Shown here: positions 37,626 through 49,350 of the stretch, one piece after another
Position numbering within the stretch: the stretch's first letter is position 1
How the letters are laid out: each line of letters opens with the position of its first letter
From: Coniferiporia sulphurascens
Lineage: Eukaryota; Basidiomycota; Agaricomycetes; Hymenochaetales; Hymenochaetaceae
Assembly (NCBI GenBank): GCA_002794785.1
Contig: NBBA01000005.1
Span: 1,364,001-1,428,000, forward strand
Length of the DNA: 64,000 bases
Reading direction: 5' to 3'
Translations under genes and position numbers: made by a program
The notes under the pieces: model-generated
What the model was told of the DNA's origin: nothing
Database searches by the model: none
What the model saw: only the letters and a program-made list of their open reading frames with translations

Positions 37626-38837
37626 AGTGAACGCTCCAAACCCTGTTCTTATCCTCCCATCGTCCTCTCCTTTACTTCCCGACATGATCTACTGGGTAAA
37701 ATATATCGTCATCGTCATCTATAATTTCATCATGCATGGTTCGCTTGTCGCATTAACATATACCTCTTGTTTTTTTCGACGTATTTTATCAAGTTTTGCG
37801 CATTGCTTAAAGCAGGGTGCTCAGACCAAAACGGCTGATGTCGGTCCCTGCTTCCTTCCTTTGACTTTCCCGTCCGACCACCCCGCGGTGGTTTAGCAGG
37901 GATCGGCGTGCCGTGTCGATCATCTCCGTGGTCGTACTCTACATGAGCAGTTTCAAATGTGGGCTGGTAAGAGGATCGATCTGCAATTGATCTCTCATGG
38001 GATTTTCAATCGTTCGAAGAGAGGTCTCGGGAAAGTAACTTTCCGCTGCGGACACGAGTTAATCACGACGTAGAGCCTATGAAATAACTCAAGTATGTGC
38101 ACATGGCAAGTTTCCCAGTGCCTTGGTTCGATGCCGCGCGGTGCAGAATCGGGAGAGTGCTACTTGGGCGGACACACTAGTGACTCTCTCGCAAGAAAGA
38201 CCAACTCCCAGAGCTTTTATATAGAATCACTGACGCTGGCATGTTAACATACTGTTTCATGGGCAAGCTTTACTTCGCGTCGATAGCCCCCTTCCCCCAG
38301 ATGCGGAGCCTTGGAGACTTCAGCTTGTTTTGTCGTCATTCCGGCGCTACCCGGAGGATATCTGAAGCCTATCTGAGATATTTGAGTGAGGGTCACAATG
38401 ACGTGGATGTTTTATATTGAACAGTGTGTCATGTTTGAGAGTGTTAATTGTGTACAAAGCTATTGACGGACTCATAATAACGAGGATACCGAAATAGTTC
38501 TGCATGTGATTAATATTGATTATCTCTGTCTTTGTGGCTCCATCCTAAATACGATATCGCTGATCCTGCATACAGTCTGCTATATAATTAATACCCACCG
38601 AGCTTCCGATGCTTGTCAGATTGATACCGACCGTATCCCTGGGCTAATGTGGCTGCTGGAGAACAATTGAATATGTGTCGTTTCTTTACTTAGGAATGAA
38701 CCATCACGACAGGGGCTAGATCCTCTCTTGCCGCGCCTTGCTCGGCGTAGAAGGTGAGCAGCATTAGATGGGTGCGAGAAGGCCGGCGATAACCTTTGAG
38801 CGCTCTTGACACCAGTTGCTATGGGTGAGCTTATATC
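37626..38837. other. Intergenic region after CDC14
   Basis: About 1.2 kb with no frame resembling a known protein. It probably contains the CDC14 3' flank and, if the next feature is real, its promoter. Confidence 0.45.
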
Positions 38838-39249
38838 ATGGTGAAATATGACTATGAGGATGGTCGAGCGCATCGGTCAAATGCGTATCAGAAGGCCCAT
38901 AAAAGGGTTCATAGGAGTGATCAGAGGCCCAGGTGCAACTGAAATACTGCAAGAACCGCGGCAGACCGGGCTGTTCGACGTTCGTGTGCGAAAAATGCAG
39001 AGCCGGAGTGTATTGGCTGAGGGCACGATTCCACGCCTACAGCGAGATGTACGCGGGGTTCATCATACCAGCTTATTCCAGTTCCGTCCCCTCCGACGTC
39101 GTGGGGTGAGCGTTGCCTAAGCGGGCTTGGCCTTTACGTTGCGGCCCGGCACTGTTGAATCAATACGCGGCCGCAGTTCTAGTACTTTCCGCGCACTGTT
39201 GGGGAATGCATTGCAGGGACAAAACATCGCGGTTGATACATTTTCTTGA
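38838..39249 (+). CDS. Possible small cysteine-containing protein, unrecognised
   Basis: Tentative. ATG at 38838 starts MVKYDYEDG. A phase-consistent intron (about 60 bases, ending TGATCAG at 38921) leads to an exon reading VQLKYCKNRGRPGCSTFVCE and then KCRAGVYWLRARFHAYSEMY, ending VPSDVVG at a GTGAGC donor. A second intron ending GGCCGCAG joins to SSTFRALLGNALQGQN and a TGA. About 95 residues with four closely spaced Cys (CKNRGRPGC, CEKC) that could bind zinc. The frame is open without an ATG in the exon, so a simple ORF search misses it. A second frame is open across the same exon, which weakens the case. Confidence 0.22.
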
Positions 39250-39719
39250 GATATGCGAGAGGAGTGGAGGCAGAAACGCAGGCGACATCGCCGCATCACT
39301 ATTAAGCGTACCGATATTAATAGGCATGTCCGTGACGTGGAACCATCGCCTTGTCACCCCTGCAATGTTGCAAGTACAAAATCGATCCTGGATAATGGAG
39401 CTTGGGCGTTGTTCAAAAAGCCGTTGTCCCTGAGATTTCCTGAGCAACGAAGCCGACACTTCCGGTAAACGCGCATAATCGAAGTGAGGAGTCAAACTTG
39501 TGATGTCCGAGGACATGAGCTACCGCCAAAGGCCCCGATGACCTTAGCCGCATCACACATTCATTTTTTCACCAAGGGCCGGTAGATTATATTCAGAGTA
39601 AATGGCGTGATATATGGCAAGCGCAAAACAAATATTGCAAAGCAAAATCCGGGATGTCTTCAAGAACAGAGAAGACAAAGAATGGGGGACGGACAAATAA
39701 GCTAAATCTAAGGCAAAAA
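39250..39719. other. Intergenic region before the cytochrome b5 3' end
   Basis: Short frames on both strands (such as 39160-39516 minus) resemble nothing I know. It is read here as non-coding flank. Confidence 0.4.
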
Positions 39720-40394
39720 TTACGCGGAGTAGAAGCGCCATGCGAAATAACCAGCGAGAGCGGCGAGAGGGACGAAGTAGCTGACGCTGAATATAAAATT
39801 AAGGTAAGAACAACTTCGTGAGCACGGAGCGCCGCATTAAACCTGAGGAGAAAACATACTTCGAGGCGGTCTGAGCTACGGGTGCGGGAGTGGAAGGCGA
39901 CGGGGCAGATTTCGCTGGAAGAGACTAACGCAAAATGACAGTAAGGACCTCGATGACGTGGAAATACGAGAAACGCACAGAGCTGCCCTCGAAGTCGCCA
40001 ACAAACATGTCCTTCAAGAGTTCGCGTGCTTCGTCGGAGTGACCAACATCCTCAAAGGCCTCGGTCGCGTCCTTCCCTGAAAGGAGGTTTAGCATCTGTC
40101 TACTGACAGCAACGACCTTTTGGGGGAACAAACCTGCTTCAGCTACTATCACCTCGTCTCCTCCCGGGTGCTGAACTCGCGTCGTCAATTCCTCGCACCT
40201 ATCTGTCGGTTGTCTGAGGACATACCTCGTCAACGAATTTTGAAACACCATAGACTGTGCGGTAACGTCAAACGCGTGAAAGAAGGGGAAGCTATCTTTC
40301 CAAACTGACCCTTTCCGTGGAGGAGGATGTAAAGGTCGTCCTTTTTGGTGTGCTGCTGGAGCTCAGCGGAGGTGATGATCTTGTTGCCCGACAT
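39720..40394 (-). CDS. CYB5: Cytochrome b5, tail-anchored
   Basis: Haem electron carrier on the ER face of the cytosol, donor for desaturases and hydroxylases. Starts [20 protein letters not shown], then YILLHGK. The first haem-ligand histidine is in [10 protein letters not shown] and the second in [14 protein letters not shown] short S/P/A linker ([10 protein letters not shown]) follows, then one membrane helix near [20 protein letters not shown] and FYSA at the end. The tail-anchor layout and size (about 130 residues) are normal. Five exons; TAA at 39720-39722. Confidence 0.93.
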
Positions 40395-41129
40395 TATTAG
40401 AGGATCGTAAAGCGAAGGAGTGCCACGGGAGCCGGAAGATGAGGGTAGGGGCTAGGGAGAGGTAGAGAAGACGAGATAGCCAACCGCGGTTCTTAAATTA
40501 CGAAGGGAACGCTGACAAATGCAAGTGCTTCCCCATTTTTCTCACTTTATATGGTTTAATGGGCCAAATCATCCTCACGTACAACCCGGAGGAGGCATCA
40601 GGAAGTTGTGAAATTTGCATTCAATGACTATTGTGTATTACAAGACGTTTGTGCGCATCGGTTTAGTACTCGGACTGCCCATTAAGTAGAATGCTAAAGG
40701 CACTGGACAATCAAGCGTGGACCAAGCTCCTGATATAATCTTCCACTTCGCCAGTAAAAGAGACGACCGGAGAAAGCCCTGTGTCTCTAGGCATAAGCGA
40801 GTGGGGGTACGATAGCAAAGGTACGAAAGAAAGGAATGAATAAAAGGCTCAGGGAAAGGGAAGATTAAAAATTTTGTCGTTCATGAAGGCTGTAGCTCCA
40901 GGGCAAGGACGGAGAAGAAAAAACTGTTCAGCTTAAGTAACATGACAGAGTTTTAAACTCCGCTTGGAATTGCCGAAGATGGGTGGCTGCCCCTCGGGGC
41001 TCATCTCCCACGCATCGGCCGTCGTCGCGTTCAGCGAACACCCGCTCCCTCACACTCTTGCGCGTCGCGCGCCCCTCGGCCACTCTACCAGAGCTTCGTT
41101 CAACTTCACGCCAGGAGCAGAAGTTAACG
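40395..41129. promoter_or_regulatory. Divergent upstream region of CYB5 and the nucleoporin gene
   Basis: About 735 bases between divergent starts. An ATG-led frame runs from 40983 into the nucleoporin frame and could extend its N terminus by 49 residues (MAAPRGSSPTHRPSS...). I prefer the ATG at 41130 because the conserved-looking membrane segment follows it. Confidence 0.4.
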
Positions 41130-44100
41130 ATGGACTACGATGACGCTGCGGACCTCCTCGGCAACAAGCGGATGCCTGTTCGCCAACAGGAGCGGAGCCT
41201 CATCACCTCTTTGTATTACGCCTCCCTATGCACTGTCGTTTTACTGGCTCTCTCATTAGCCTACTACAATGGGCGCCGCTGGATCAGAAACTGGAAAGAA
41301 CAAAATCATAGGAAGTGAGTATCAGTACCCCTTTTCACTTTACCGATGTCCGACTATAAGCTGAATGTTTGATCGCGTCTCAGGATGGTACGGCGGAAGT
41401 ACGGTATCCCGGACAGTAGCAAGGAACCTTTCAATGTTGCATATGCGAAAGCCATGCAACGACGCAAGGAAGAGCAACGGAAAGACCAAGAGAGAGCCGC
41501 ATTCCTTGTTCCCGACAGGTCTTCAATGGAAGAACGTGTAGCTCCGGAAAAGCAAGATCATACGGGTTCTTTACCACACCGACGGGCCTCAGCTCTTCGT
41601 GAGTTTTGTCGATTTCTATGTCTTGAAAAGAACTTACTGTCTTTAGCGAACTCTGGAGGCACATTGTCCGAGGACAGGTCAGACAATTTGCGCCATCGGT
41701 AGGTGTGCCATTGCAACGATGTGTAATCATGCTAACGGGTCGAAATACAGAGCGCACGCACCTTCACGGAGCACAGGGTTCAAAGCCGTTCGCAGCGAGA
41801 CGGCACCACAGGCTTCAAATCAGTTCCGCACAGCTAATAAAACAAGGCCAAATACCTCCATCTCCAATGTGGCAGGCACGCCTCAACGCAAGCGCGCTCT
41901 GGACAGAGATGACGATCATGAATCGACTAAGAAGTCACGCAACGAGCCGGTTGAGGTTATTGACATTGACGCCCATGATACTTCCATGGATGTAGCCGAT
42001 GATGTTTTCTCTGATGGACCACCTCAGAGTCTCAAGCGCGGCTCAAAAAGACAAGCTGGGCCTGTTGAAGATATTACGAATGTAGGATCGACTGGAAAGA
42101 AGGCTGGGAAGAGAGCACGGAGGCACTTGAGGAAAACGCAAGAAGAGTTACTTGATGGCGATGAGGAAGAGGACGAATTGATGGACCTTGACTACATCTC
42201 GAGGGGGAAGAAGCGGGATAGGGCTGAAGCTGGTTCTACATTTGGTGGCGATGATGAGTCCCCGACCAGTGGACGAATACGGAAAAACAGACGGCAAAAG
42301 CGCAGTTCTGCAGCACAAGCAGATGTTAACGCCGGCGTCCAAGCTCGTGGCACAAAACGTAACTTCGAAATCGAGTCGACTTTAGGCAGTGACGAAGAAG
42401 AAGGTTACATTTTGAGTCGTTCAAAGGCTTCCAGAAAGCGCGGAAAGCAGATGAGTGCAGGCCAAGAGGATTCAACGGATGCCTCTGTAATTGAGACCGC
42501 TATTGGTGTGGACCCTGCGTGCGCGGGTCGCAAAGTCGGGGAGGAATGGCAAGTCAACGGTCAATTGTATAAACTGGGTCGCGATGGACGGCGGTTACGT
42601 CAGGTACTCGTTAAGAAGCGCAGGTCCCGGTTTAGTATGGTGAGTAGGCGGCGTGTATGGTCGATAGTTTCAAATGGGGTGATCTAACGTATTCTAAACC
42701 ATTAGCCTGAGGACTCGCAACATCCGGATACTCAGGCGCACTTAGTAGTTTTGGTTGAAACCTGGCTCAACGACGATGAATTTAAGGAAGCAGAAGAGCG
42801 TGGCGAAGTATTTTCGCCGAATACAGAGACTGGGGATAATGGGGACGTTGAGGTAATCTTTGACGACATCACATCCTCAAAATAATGCTAATGAATATAC
42901 TTGTATAGGATTTCAGCTCCCCGACGAAGTCTGGGAAGCAGCTTTTATGGTCCTCCCCTCAAAAAGCTGCCACCTTACCAAGGAAAGCATTCAAAAACTC
43001 AATTGTTACTAATGTGGGGCTCAATGTAAATCCATTCGAGCGCCCGCCGCTTAGTGGATATAGTAAACGTGTTTCCATTGGCGGTGACAATTTCAGGCCC
43101 TCTCCACCCAACTCGCCTGCGTTGCTCCACTCTAAGTCATATTCAAAATGGGAGAAACAAGACCTTGAGGCAGAGGCTATGGCGAAGTTGCGTAAGAAGC
43201 TTGAGGAAGAGAAAAGGGCGGCTTCACCCGATCTTAAGAAGGTGTCGTTTCAAACGCCTTCACCAGGAATTGGTGCCTCGGAAAAAACGGTATCACTGAA
43301 CGTCACGAGCCCATCGGTTCCTAGCGTACCGGCATTCGGGAAGCCGGATGTATCATCCACCTCTGGCCCTGCAAAAAATATGTTCGCTACACCTGCTGCT
43401 AATAGTTCACAAGGCAATCCAATCACGACACCACTCCCAACCGCAAATGCAGCACCTGCGGCTGACTTGACCCGGCCTAAGCCATTGATAGTCTCAACTG
43501 CTCCCTCTCAACCCTCGCCACTTGGAAATCCACCACTCAGCGCTCATCCCATCCCTGTTGCTCCTCCAGCGACGGGCGGCAAAGCGTCATCCACTTTCGG
43601 ATTAAAACTTGACGGTCATAACACGGGCTCTGCGACTACCAGTTCTCCTACCCCTAGCTTTTTCGGAAGCAATGACAAACCTTCTGGAACTAACAACGGG
43701 TTCGCAAGCGCACAACCGACAAACCCGTTTATGCCAAAACCCGCAACTGGCTCAAATTCGACTACCGCTGTTGTAGCGGCGACGGGCGGAGGTGCGCCTG
43801 ATGTCCCCAAAGGTACAGATAAGCCTCATGCTTTACCTTCGGTCCCTATCTCAGCTTTCGGTACTTCGTCGAGTAGCACATTCCCATCTTCTTCGCCTTT
43901 CACTGCGCCGGCTGGTGGAGTTTCGGCACCCAAACCTGCAGAAGCGTCATCCTTTAGTGGGCCCGGTCTTGCTGCTCGTACAGGAGGATTCGCTACTGGA
44001 AGTGGCGCATCAAGTGGTGCAATAGCTGGTTCATCGGGTTCTCCCTTCGCTTTTTCCGTACCACAGAAGGTAGAGGCGTCCGGAAAATACACTGACCAGG

Positions 44101-45053
44101 CCGCCAGTAGTGCCCCCCAGACACCGAAGTTTAGCTTTGGGTTCACAGGCAAGCCTGCTGCTGGACCTGTGCCGACGGCACCAGCAGCGACGGAACAGCC
44201 GAAGTCGGCTCCAGTTTCTTCACCTTTCAGGTTTAATCAGACTTCGTCGGCACAGACCGTTCAGGCTCCTAATGCGAACTCCAATCCGTCAGTTCCTAAT
44301 TTTTCCGGAGCATCCGCTGCGCAGCCCTCGTCGCCCGCTACATTGCCCCAAGCAAATGGGTCCGCTTTCGGCAGCACCACTGGCACGTCCGCATCACCTT
44401 CGGGCACCTTTAAATTCGGTAGCCCTGCGAACGCCAACGCGAATCCATTTGGTCTGTCCAAAGAGCCTGCTGCTGCACCGTCTCCATTCGGTGGCGTATC
44501 CAATACCACGAGCCCTTTTGGCACAACCACCAAGACTACATCTTCGCCGTTCGGGAATGCAAGTCCCTTCGGGTCGACTACCAACTCCAACTCCGGCGCT
44601 GCGGCACCGGCATCGCCGTTCGGTGGTGCACCGAAGCCGGCAGGTGAAGCACCAAAGCCACTTTTCGGCTTTGGCAACACGGGCAACGCTGCTTTCCAGA
44701 ATACGGCACAGTCGCAGACTCAGCCTTCAAGTGAGAAGCAGGACTCAAAGCCCTCGTTTTCGTTCAAGTTTGGCGCGACGTCGACACCCACACTCGCGCC
44801 TGCAAGTTCATCCACTTCGACGGCACCCGCATTCGGCCAGCCCTCGCAAAACGGTACTGGCTCAACGTCGCCGTTCACTTTCGGTAACACAGGAGGGTCT
44901 GGTGGTGGTGCAGGGAATGTTTTCGGAAACGGAGCCAAGCCGGCGACGTCGGTATTCGGTGCACCTGCGGGGAATGGTGCTTCGAATGAAAATATCTTCG
45001 GCTCGAGTACTGGGACTTCAGCCTTTGGCGGTCAAGCGAATGGGAGCAAGTGA
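41130..45053 (+). CDS. FG-repeat nucleoporin with an N-terminal transmembrane helix
   Basis: Nuclear-pore protein. The N terminus MDYDDAADLLGNKRMPVRQQ precedes one hydrophobic helix at about residues 24-46 (LYYASLCTVVLLALSLAYY), then a basic segment and a charged helix (YAKAMQRRKEEQRKDQERA). A long disordered, lysine/arginine-rich region with nuclear-localisation-like clusters follows. A compact block reads GEEWQVNGQLYKLGRDGRRL with VLVKKRRSRFSM and PEDSQHPDTQAHL, which resembles a motif I recall in basidiomycete nucleoporins. The C-terminal 600 residues are S/P/A/G-rich with many FG, PFG and FxFG repeats. Exon joints near 41315, 41600 and 41700 all keep frame, so the membrane helix and the FG region are one gene. 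TGA at 45051-45053. Confidence 0.85.
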
Positions 45054-45561
45054 AGTGCGTGTGGGTGATGGTGTTGCGTGTGTTGTTAGTTTGTCGTGAT
45101 TTCATTTTCTGGTGCTCCTCCTGGCGGCTTCGTCCGTCCGTCCTATCCTGTCTGTATAACAATTATCGATTCTGCTGCAATCTGCTCACTTCATTTCAGT
45201 CTTCTGTACACTAGTACCCGCAAAAGGCCTGCGCACATAATTCACTCGCATTGTTGAACGCATCATTCCATTTTCCCCCTATAAATAATAAAGGCCAACC
45301 GTGTTCAATTGGGTTTCGTATACGCGTCTGCAAGGGTGCATTTGTGTGAACAAGGCGTGCGTCATTGGATCGTACAAGATCTACAAATAAACATGGGCTA
45401 CTAGCAAGATGTAAGGTCATACACTCGGAAGGAATGAATTATGTACATGTGTATATTGCAACGAAATAAGGAATGGGGAGTATGCAGTTCCGAGGCTGAC
45501 TAGAAGTTCAAAGTTCGGATCCAAACCAAGGAAGAAAGAGTCTTTACAACGAGAAGTGCCG
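45054..45561. other. Convergent intergenic region
   Basis: Spacer between the 3' ends of the nucleoporin and coiled-coil genes. No coding signal. Confidence 0.5.
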
Positions 45562-48084
45562 TCATCGACGCGCCTTGCCCATCTGTGCTGGCGGCGGAAC
45601 GGGGCGGAAGAGGCTCTTGGGGCCCATGCGTGCCATCGCACACACAAACACGACGATCACCACGGCAAATTGCATCCAGAGCCAAAGTTCAACGAGCAAT
45701 GCGGCATACTTATTTCTATTCCTGTCCTTCTGGTCCGTCTTCCGTACCAATTGCTGGCCACTAGGCTCAAGTGTGAGGATATCCTGAGTGAAGGGGGAGT
45801 CGGTGTCGGAGCGACCTCTAGGGAAAAGAGCACTCGCGGAGTCGTCTAGCGACCACGTCGAGTTCCCGGCGCTCTCATCCATATTTCCACCTTCTGAGTC
45901 TGTCTCATGAACAGGAGAGCGAACGGCGAAGCTGCTTTGCACGTGCCGAAGAATCGGGAACGTCAGTCGTTCATCCAACGAAAAGCTCCCTGCGTCCGCG
46001 CCGGGCGGACTTCGCGGGACCGTCATTGACAGCTGATTAGGGGGTGACGATGACGGAGACCCAGATCGTGAAGGCGATCCCGCCTCGCCCTCTATGGCGC
46101 TGAGAAGGTCGGCGATACTTTTCGAGCGCGAGTGCGTGGGCGGCGCATGAAGACCTAGGCTTAGGTCGAGGCCCAGCTCGCTCCCCAAAGACTGCATCTT
46201 GTAACAGTCAGAATTGTCATGCGCGCTCGCGTCAAAGCTATCGCCGCTGCTCGAATAATTCAAAGGTGGCGAGGAGTCAGATGGAACGCGCTGGATTTCG
46301 CCTAAGTCATCGTATACGGCGTCGCGGATGGGAAGCAAGGGGGACTCCCGAGAGTTCATCACGGAACGACGTCTCAGGCTCGAAGTTGAGCCAATCGAAG
46401 AACCCTCTTCAAATAGTCCCATGGTCCGTGGCTTCCTAGTGTCTCGCAGTAGATGTCGTGTGATAGGAATATCTTCTCCCTCGCCCGTACTGTACGTCAG
46501 GCTATCAACGGAGTTGAACCTGCGCAGCCGGCCAGCGTTTCGCACACGCGCAGTAGCACCGAAGTCAAGGGAAGTCTTGCGATTAACTGACCGCAGACGA
46601 GCAAACTTCCTCGGCGATATTCCCAGAGCAACCGGCGCAGAATCCAAAGCTTTATGATCGACATCGTCATCCGCGAGGTCATTGTCACCTAACTCAAGCT
46701 CTGCGCCTGCACGAACCTCATCGTTGATGAAATCGCAAAGGCGCTTCGCACCCTCCATCTCTTGTTCCGCATGACGAAGCTTCAAGCGGGATTCAAGGTG
46801 TTGTGCTGCTAACTGCGCATTAGCCTCTTCGAGCTCGCGGACTTTGAGAAGTAACTGCGAAATAAGCGTCTGCTCGCGAGGGCTCGAGCTGAAGGTGGAT
46901 AATGTGACTGGCGAAAGTGCGGAACGCGGCGACTCGGTCTCGGCCGGTCCTTCAATTATGTTGGATGGTGTGCCGTAAACGGCTTCAGGAGACATTACCT
47001 GCGCGAAAGTTCTCCGAGCACGCTGGGGAGAAAAAACGGAGTTACTGGGTGCAAAATCTTTCGGCTCGTCGAAAGTGGCGTCCGTTTGATCCCATGGACG
47101 TGTCTTCGCCTTCAATTCACGCACTTTCGCTTCGCGGTTCAGCTTCTTCCACCTCTTGACAAGCTGTTCATCAAGCCCGTCGGGCAGGCCGGCGAGGCTA
47201 GGCGCAGCCTGGAGCGTTTCTTCCAAGCGCTCACCCATCGCACGTGTTTTGTCAAGTTCATCTTTGATGCCTTGCAGCTCATGTTCGATGCCCTTGAGTC
47301 TGCGCTTAGCCGCCTGATCGGCACGCGTAGCGTCTGCTTCGAGGTCGTGCAGCTTGTTGAGCAACTCGGCATTCTGGTCCGCAAGCGCAGCGAGCTCGGC
47401 GGGAGAGCTGGGCACGCGTCTGCCGTGTGTGCGCCGCCGCAACGGGGTGAGATCGGGAGACCAGAGGAGTGACCTTGATGAATTACGACTATGGGACGGA
47501 GAAAGGGTCAGGATTGGGGAACTCAGGGGAGATGTCGGCTGCGAGAGGGGGAGGCAGGCAATGAGAGCATCGTTTTTTGACTTGAGAGCGGCGTTGTTCT
47601 CAGCGAGAGATCTTACGGTGACGGATGTAATATCAAGTTCTACCGTTAATAACAATAGACATACATCAGGGATGCGCCGAATGACAGAGGAGACGGGCGC
47701 ACCTTGTTCGCGTTCTTTAATGATGGTATCTGCTCGTTTCAGGAGGTCTTCGAGTTCCTCCCTTGATTTCTCGTGATCCCACGTCTCACTGGAAGGTGAA
47801 CGGTGGACAGACATGATCTGGGCAGTCGCGCTTATAGGAGAGCCGAGCAGGGTGGGCAGCGCGGGGTGTGTGTTAGCGTCGGCGGGTGCATAGGGCGGGG
47901 GAGAGCGCCAGTCAAATGGCACCGCCGAGGGAGCGGGGGCAGAACTGAAGCGGGTGTGCGAAGCAGCGCGACGAGCCTTTGCGGGTGGCAATGGGCGCGG
48001 GGACGCATTCAGTGTCAGTCCAGGGCCCGGGTCCAGCTCCCCTAGAGCGAACCGTTCGATGACCTGGTCCAGTCCGAGATCCAT
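45562..48084 (-). CDS. Tail-anchored coiled-coil protein of unknown function
   Basis: One long frame of 840 codons starting MDLGLDQVIERFALGELDPG. Residues about 105-320 contain coiled-coil segments (EELEDLLKRADTIIKEREQ, LADQNAELLNKLHDLEADA, RLKGIEHELQGIKDELDKTR), and another lies near VRELEEANAQLAAQHLESRL. The middle is serine/proline-rich. The C terminus has one membrane helix (LWMQFAVVIVVFVCAMARM) and a short basic tail ending MGKARR, so it is likely anchored in an internal membrane facing the cytosol. A stretch near 47636-47705 has a GTGCGC donor and a CGGTAG acceptor, divides by three and interrupts the coiled coil (ISSVIRR-type sequence), so it is probably a retained-frame intron. I do not recognise the family. 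Confidence 0.8.
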   Translation of the reverse strand: MDLGLDQVIERFALGELDPGPGLTLNASPRPLPPAKARRAASHTRFSSAPAPSAVPFDWRSPPPYAPADANTHPALPTLLGSPISATAQIMSVHRSPSSETWDHEKSREELEDLLKRADTIIKEREQGAPVSSVIRRIPDVCLLLLTVELDITSVTVRSLAENNAALKSKNDALIACLPLSQPTSPLSSPILTLSPSHSRNSSRSLLWSPDLTPLRRRTHGRRVPSSPAELAALADQNAELLNKLHDLEADATRADQAAKRRLKGIEHELQGIKDELDKTRAMGERLEETLQAAPSLAGLPDGLDEQLVKRWKKLNREAKVRELKAKTRPWDQTDATFDEPKDFAPSNSVFSPQRARRTFAQVMSPEAVYGTPSNIIEGPAETESPRSALSPVTLSTFSSSPREQTLISQLLLKVRELEEANAQLAAQHLESRLKLRHAEQEMEGAKRLCDFINDEVRAGAELELGDNDLADDDVDHKALDSAPVALGISPRKFARLRSVNRKTSLDFGATARVRNAGRLRRFNSVDSLTYSTGEGEDIPITRHLLRDTRKPRTMGLFEEGSSIGSTSSLRRRSVMNSRESPLLPIRDAVYDDLGEIQRVPSDSSPPLNYSSSGDSFDASAHDNSDCYKMQSLGSELGLDLSLGLHAPPTHSRSKSIADLLSAIEGEAGSPSRSGSPSSSPPNQLSMTVPRSPPGADAGSFSLDERLTFPILRHVQSSFAVRSPVHETDSEGGNMDESAGNSTWSLDDSASALFPRGRSDTDSPFTQDILTLEPSGQQLVRKTDQKDRNRNKYAALLVELWLWMQFAVVIVVFVCAMARMGPKSLFRPVPPPAQMGKARR

Positions 48085-48419
48085 ATTTAAATTGGCAGCG
48101 GGCGACGCTGGCTGCAGTGGCGGTTCTACGACGACGAGTGCGCCGCCTTCGTGTGTGCGACGAGGCGGACTCAGACAGCGAGCACGGACTCGACACGATG
48201 GCGGCGCGTTCCCCGCACGGCACGTGGTGGCTAATATATCCGTCTGTCACTGTCACAGAAAATACTCCCGACTGCCCCCGACGGTAACTTGTGACCGTGA
48301 CTGTTCGGTGGGGAGAGCGGGGACGCTGAGAGCATGGAAGCAGCCGACGACGTCATGGCAGAGCATACGTCTGCTATATATGCTCGTCCAGCCGTCGAGC
48401 CTCAGACTCAACAGCAGAC
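48085..48419. promoter_or_regulatory. Divergent promoter region of the coiled-coil gene and RCF2
   Basis: About 335 GC-rich bases. TATATA at about 48376 lies some 45 bases before the RCF2 ATG and is the likely core promoter on the plus strand. Confidence 0.5.
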
Positions 48420-49246
48420 ATGAAGGTCCGTACGCTCACGGTCGATGGCAACAGCGACGGCGATGAGCTGATGGCTGACCGCCCCCACAGCTTCTGACCC
48501 CCCAGCAGGAACAGGAGCACCAGGTTGTAGTCATCGCGGGTGCAGCCAAGGGCTTCTTCGGTGGTCTCGCCGTCGCCATACCCACCTCGTATCTTCTCCA
48601 ACGCCGTTCGCAATACTACCGCTCTCTCACTCCCGCCCTCAAATCATTCGGCGTCATCCTTATTGCCGTACCCGCCTTCGTCATCTCCGCCGAACGCGCT
48701 AGTCTCGCCTACGAGAAGACACAATGGCGCGTCTTTTCTCTGCGGGCCGTCGACGGCAGACTGACATATGTACAGGGATGATGTGGGCAAGGCCGAACTC
48801 GATACCGTCGAATCCCGTGAACGCGCGCGCTGGGCTTCCATGAGCGTGACGGACAAGGCCGCGGATTTCGCCCTGCACCACCAATACAGCCTCATCAGTG
48901 GCAGCTGGGCTGCCAGCATGCTCGGCGCCTACGCCTGGATTAGCAGAGACAAGTACGTACCAGTCCCGTCGATCCTTTCTCTGCCTCCGGTGCTCACACG
49001 TCTTGCAGGATGGCAACGACTTTCCAAAAGGTCACCCAGACACGTGTGTGGGTGAGTATATGCGCATCTAGGCTTGCGGGTGCATGTGTCTAATTTCATC
49101 TCGCACAGGCTCAAGGCCTCACGCTGGGCATTATAATATCCGCCGCCTTGCTCACGCATGGCCGAGAGCGTAAGCGACACGTAGACCACTCGTGGAGGGA
49201 TATGCTCGATCGGGAAGAAGAAGCAAAAAGGCAGAGTTCTCAGTAA
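48420..49246 (+). CDS. RCF2: Respiratory supercomplex factor 2 (HIG1-domain protein Rcf2)
   Basis: Inner-membrane mitochondrial protein that helps cytochrome c oxidase assembly and association with complex III. First exon is MK, then LLTPQQEQEHQVVVIAGAAK and GFFGGLAVAIPTSYLLQRRS. A second helix is SFGVILIAVPAFVISAERAS. The C-terminal HIG1-like half reads HHQYSLISGSWAASMLGAYA, MATTFQKVTQTRVWAQGLTL and GIIISAALLTHGRER. About 225 residues in five exons; TAA at 49244-49246. The joint after EKTQW only keeps frame if a GC-AG intron (TG/GCGCGT) is used. Confidence 0.87.
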
Positions 49247-49350
49247 ACTATTTGACTAAATGCATTTGTACATGTATATGTATATTCACACCACTTGGAC
49301 CTGACGAAATAGCGCCTTGAGCGTACTGTACTTGGACACTCTGGGGCCCG

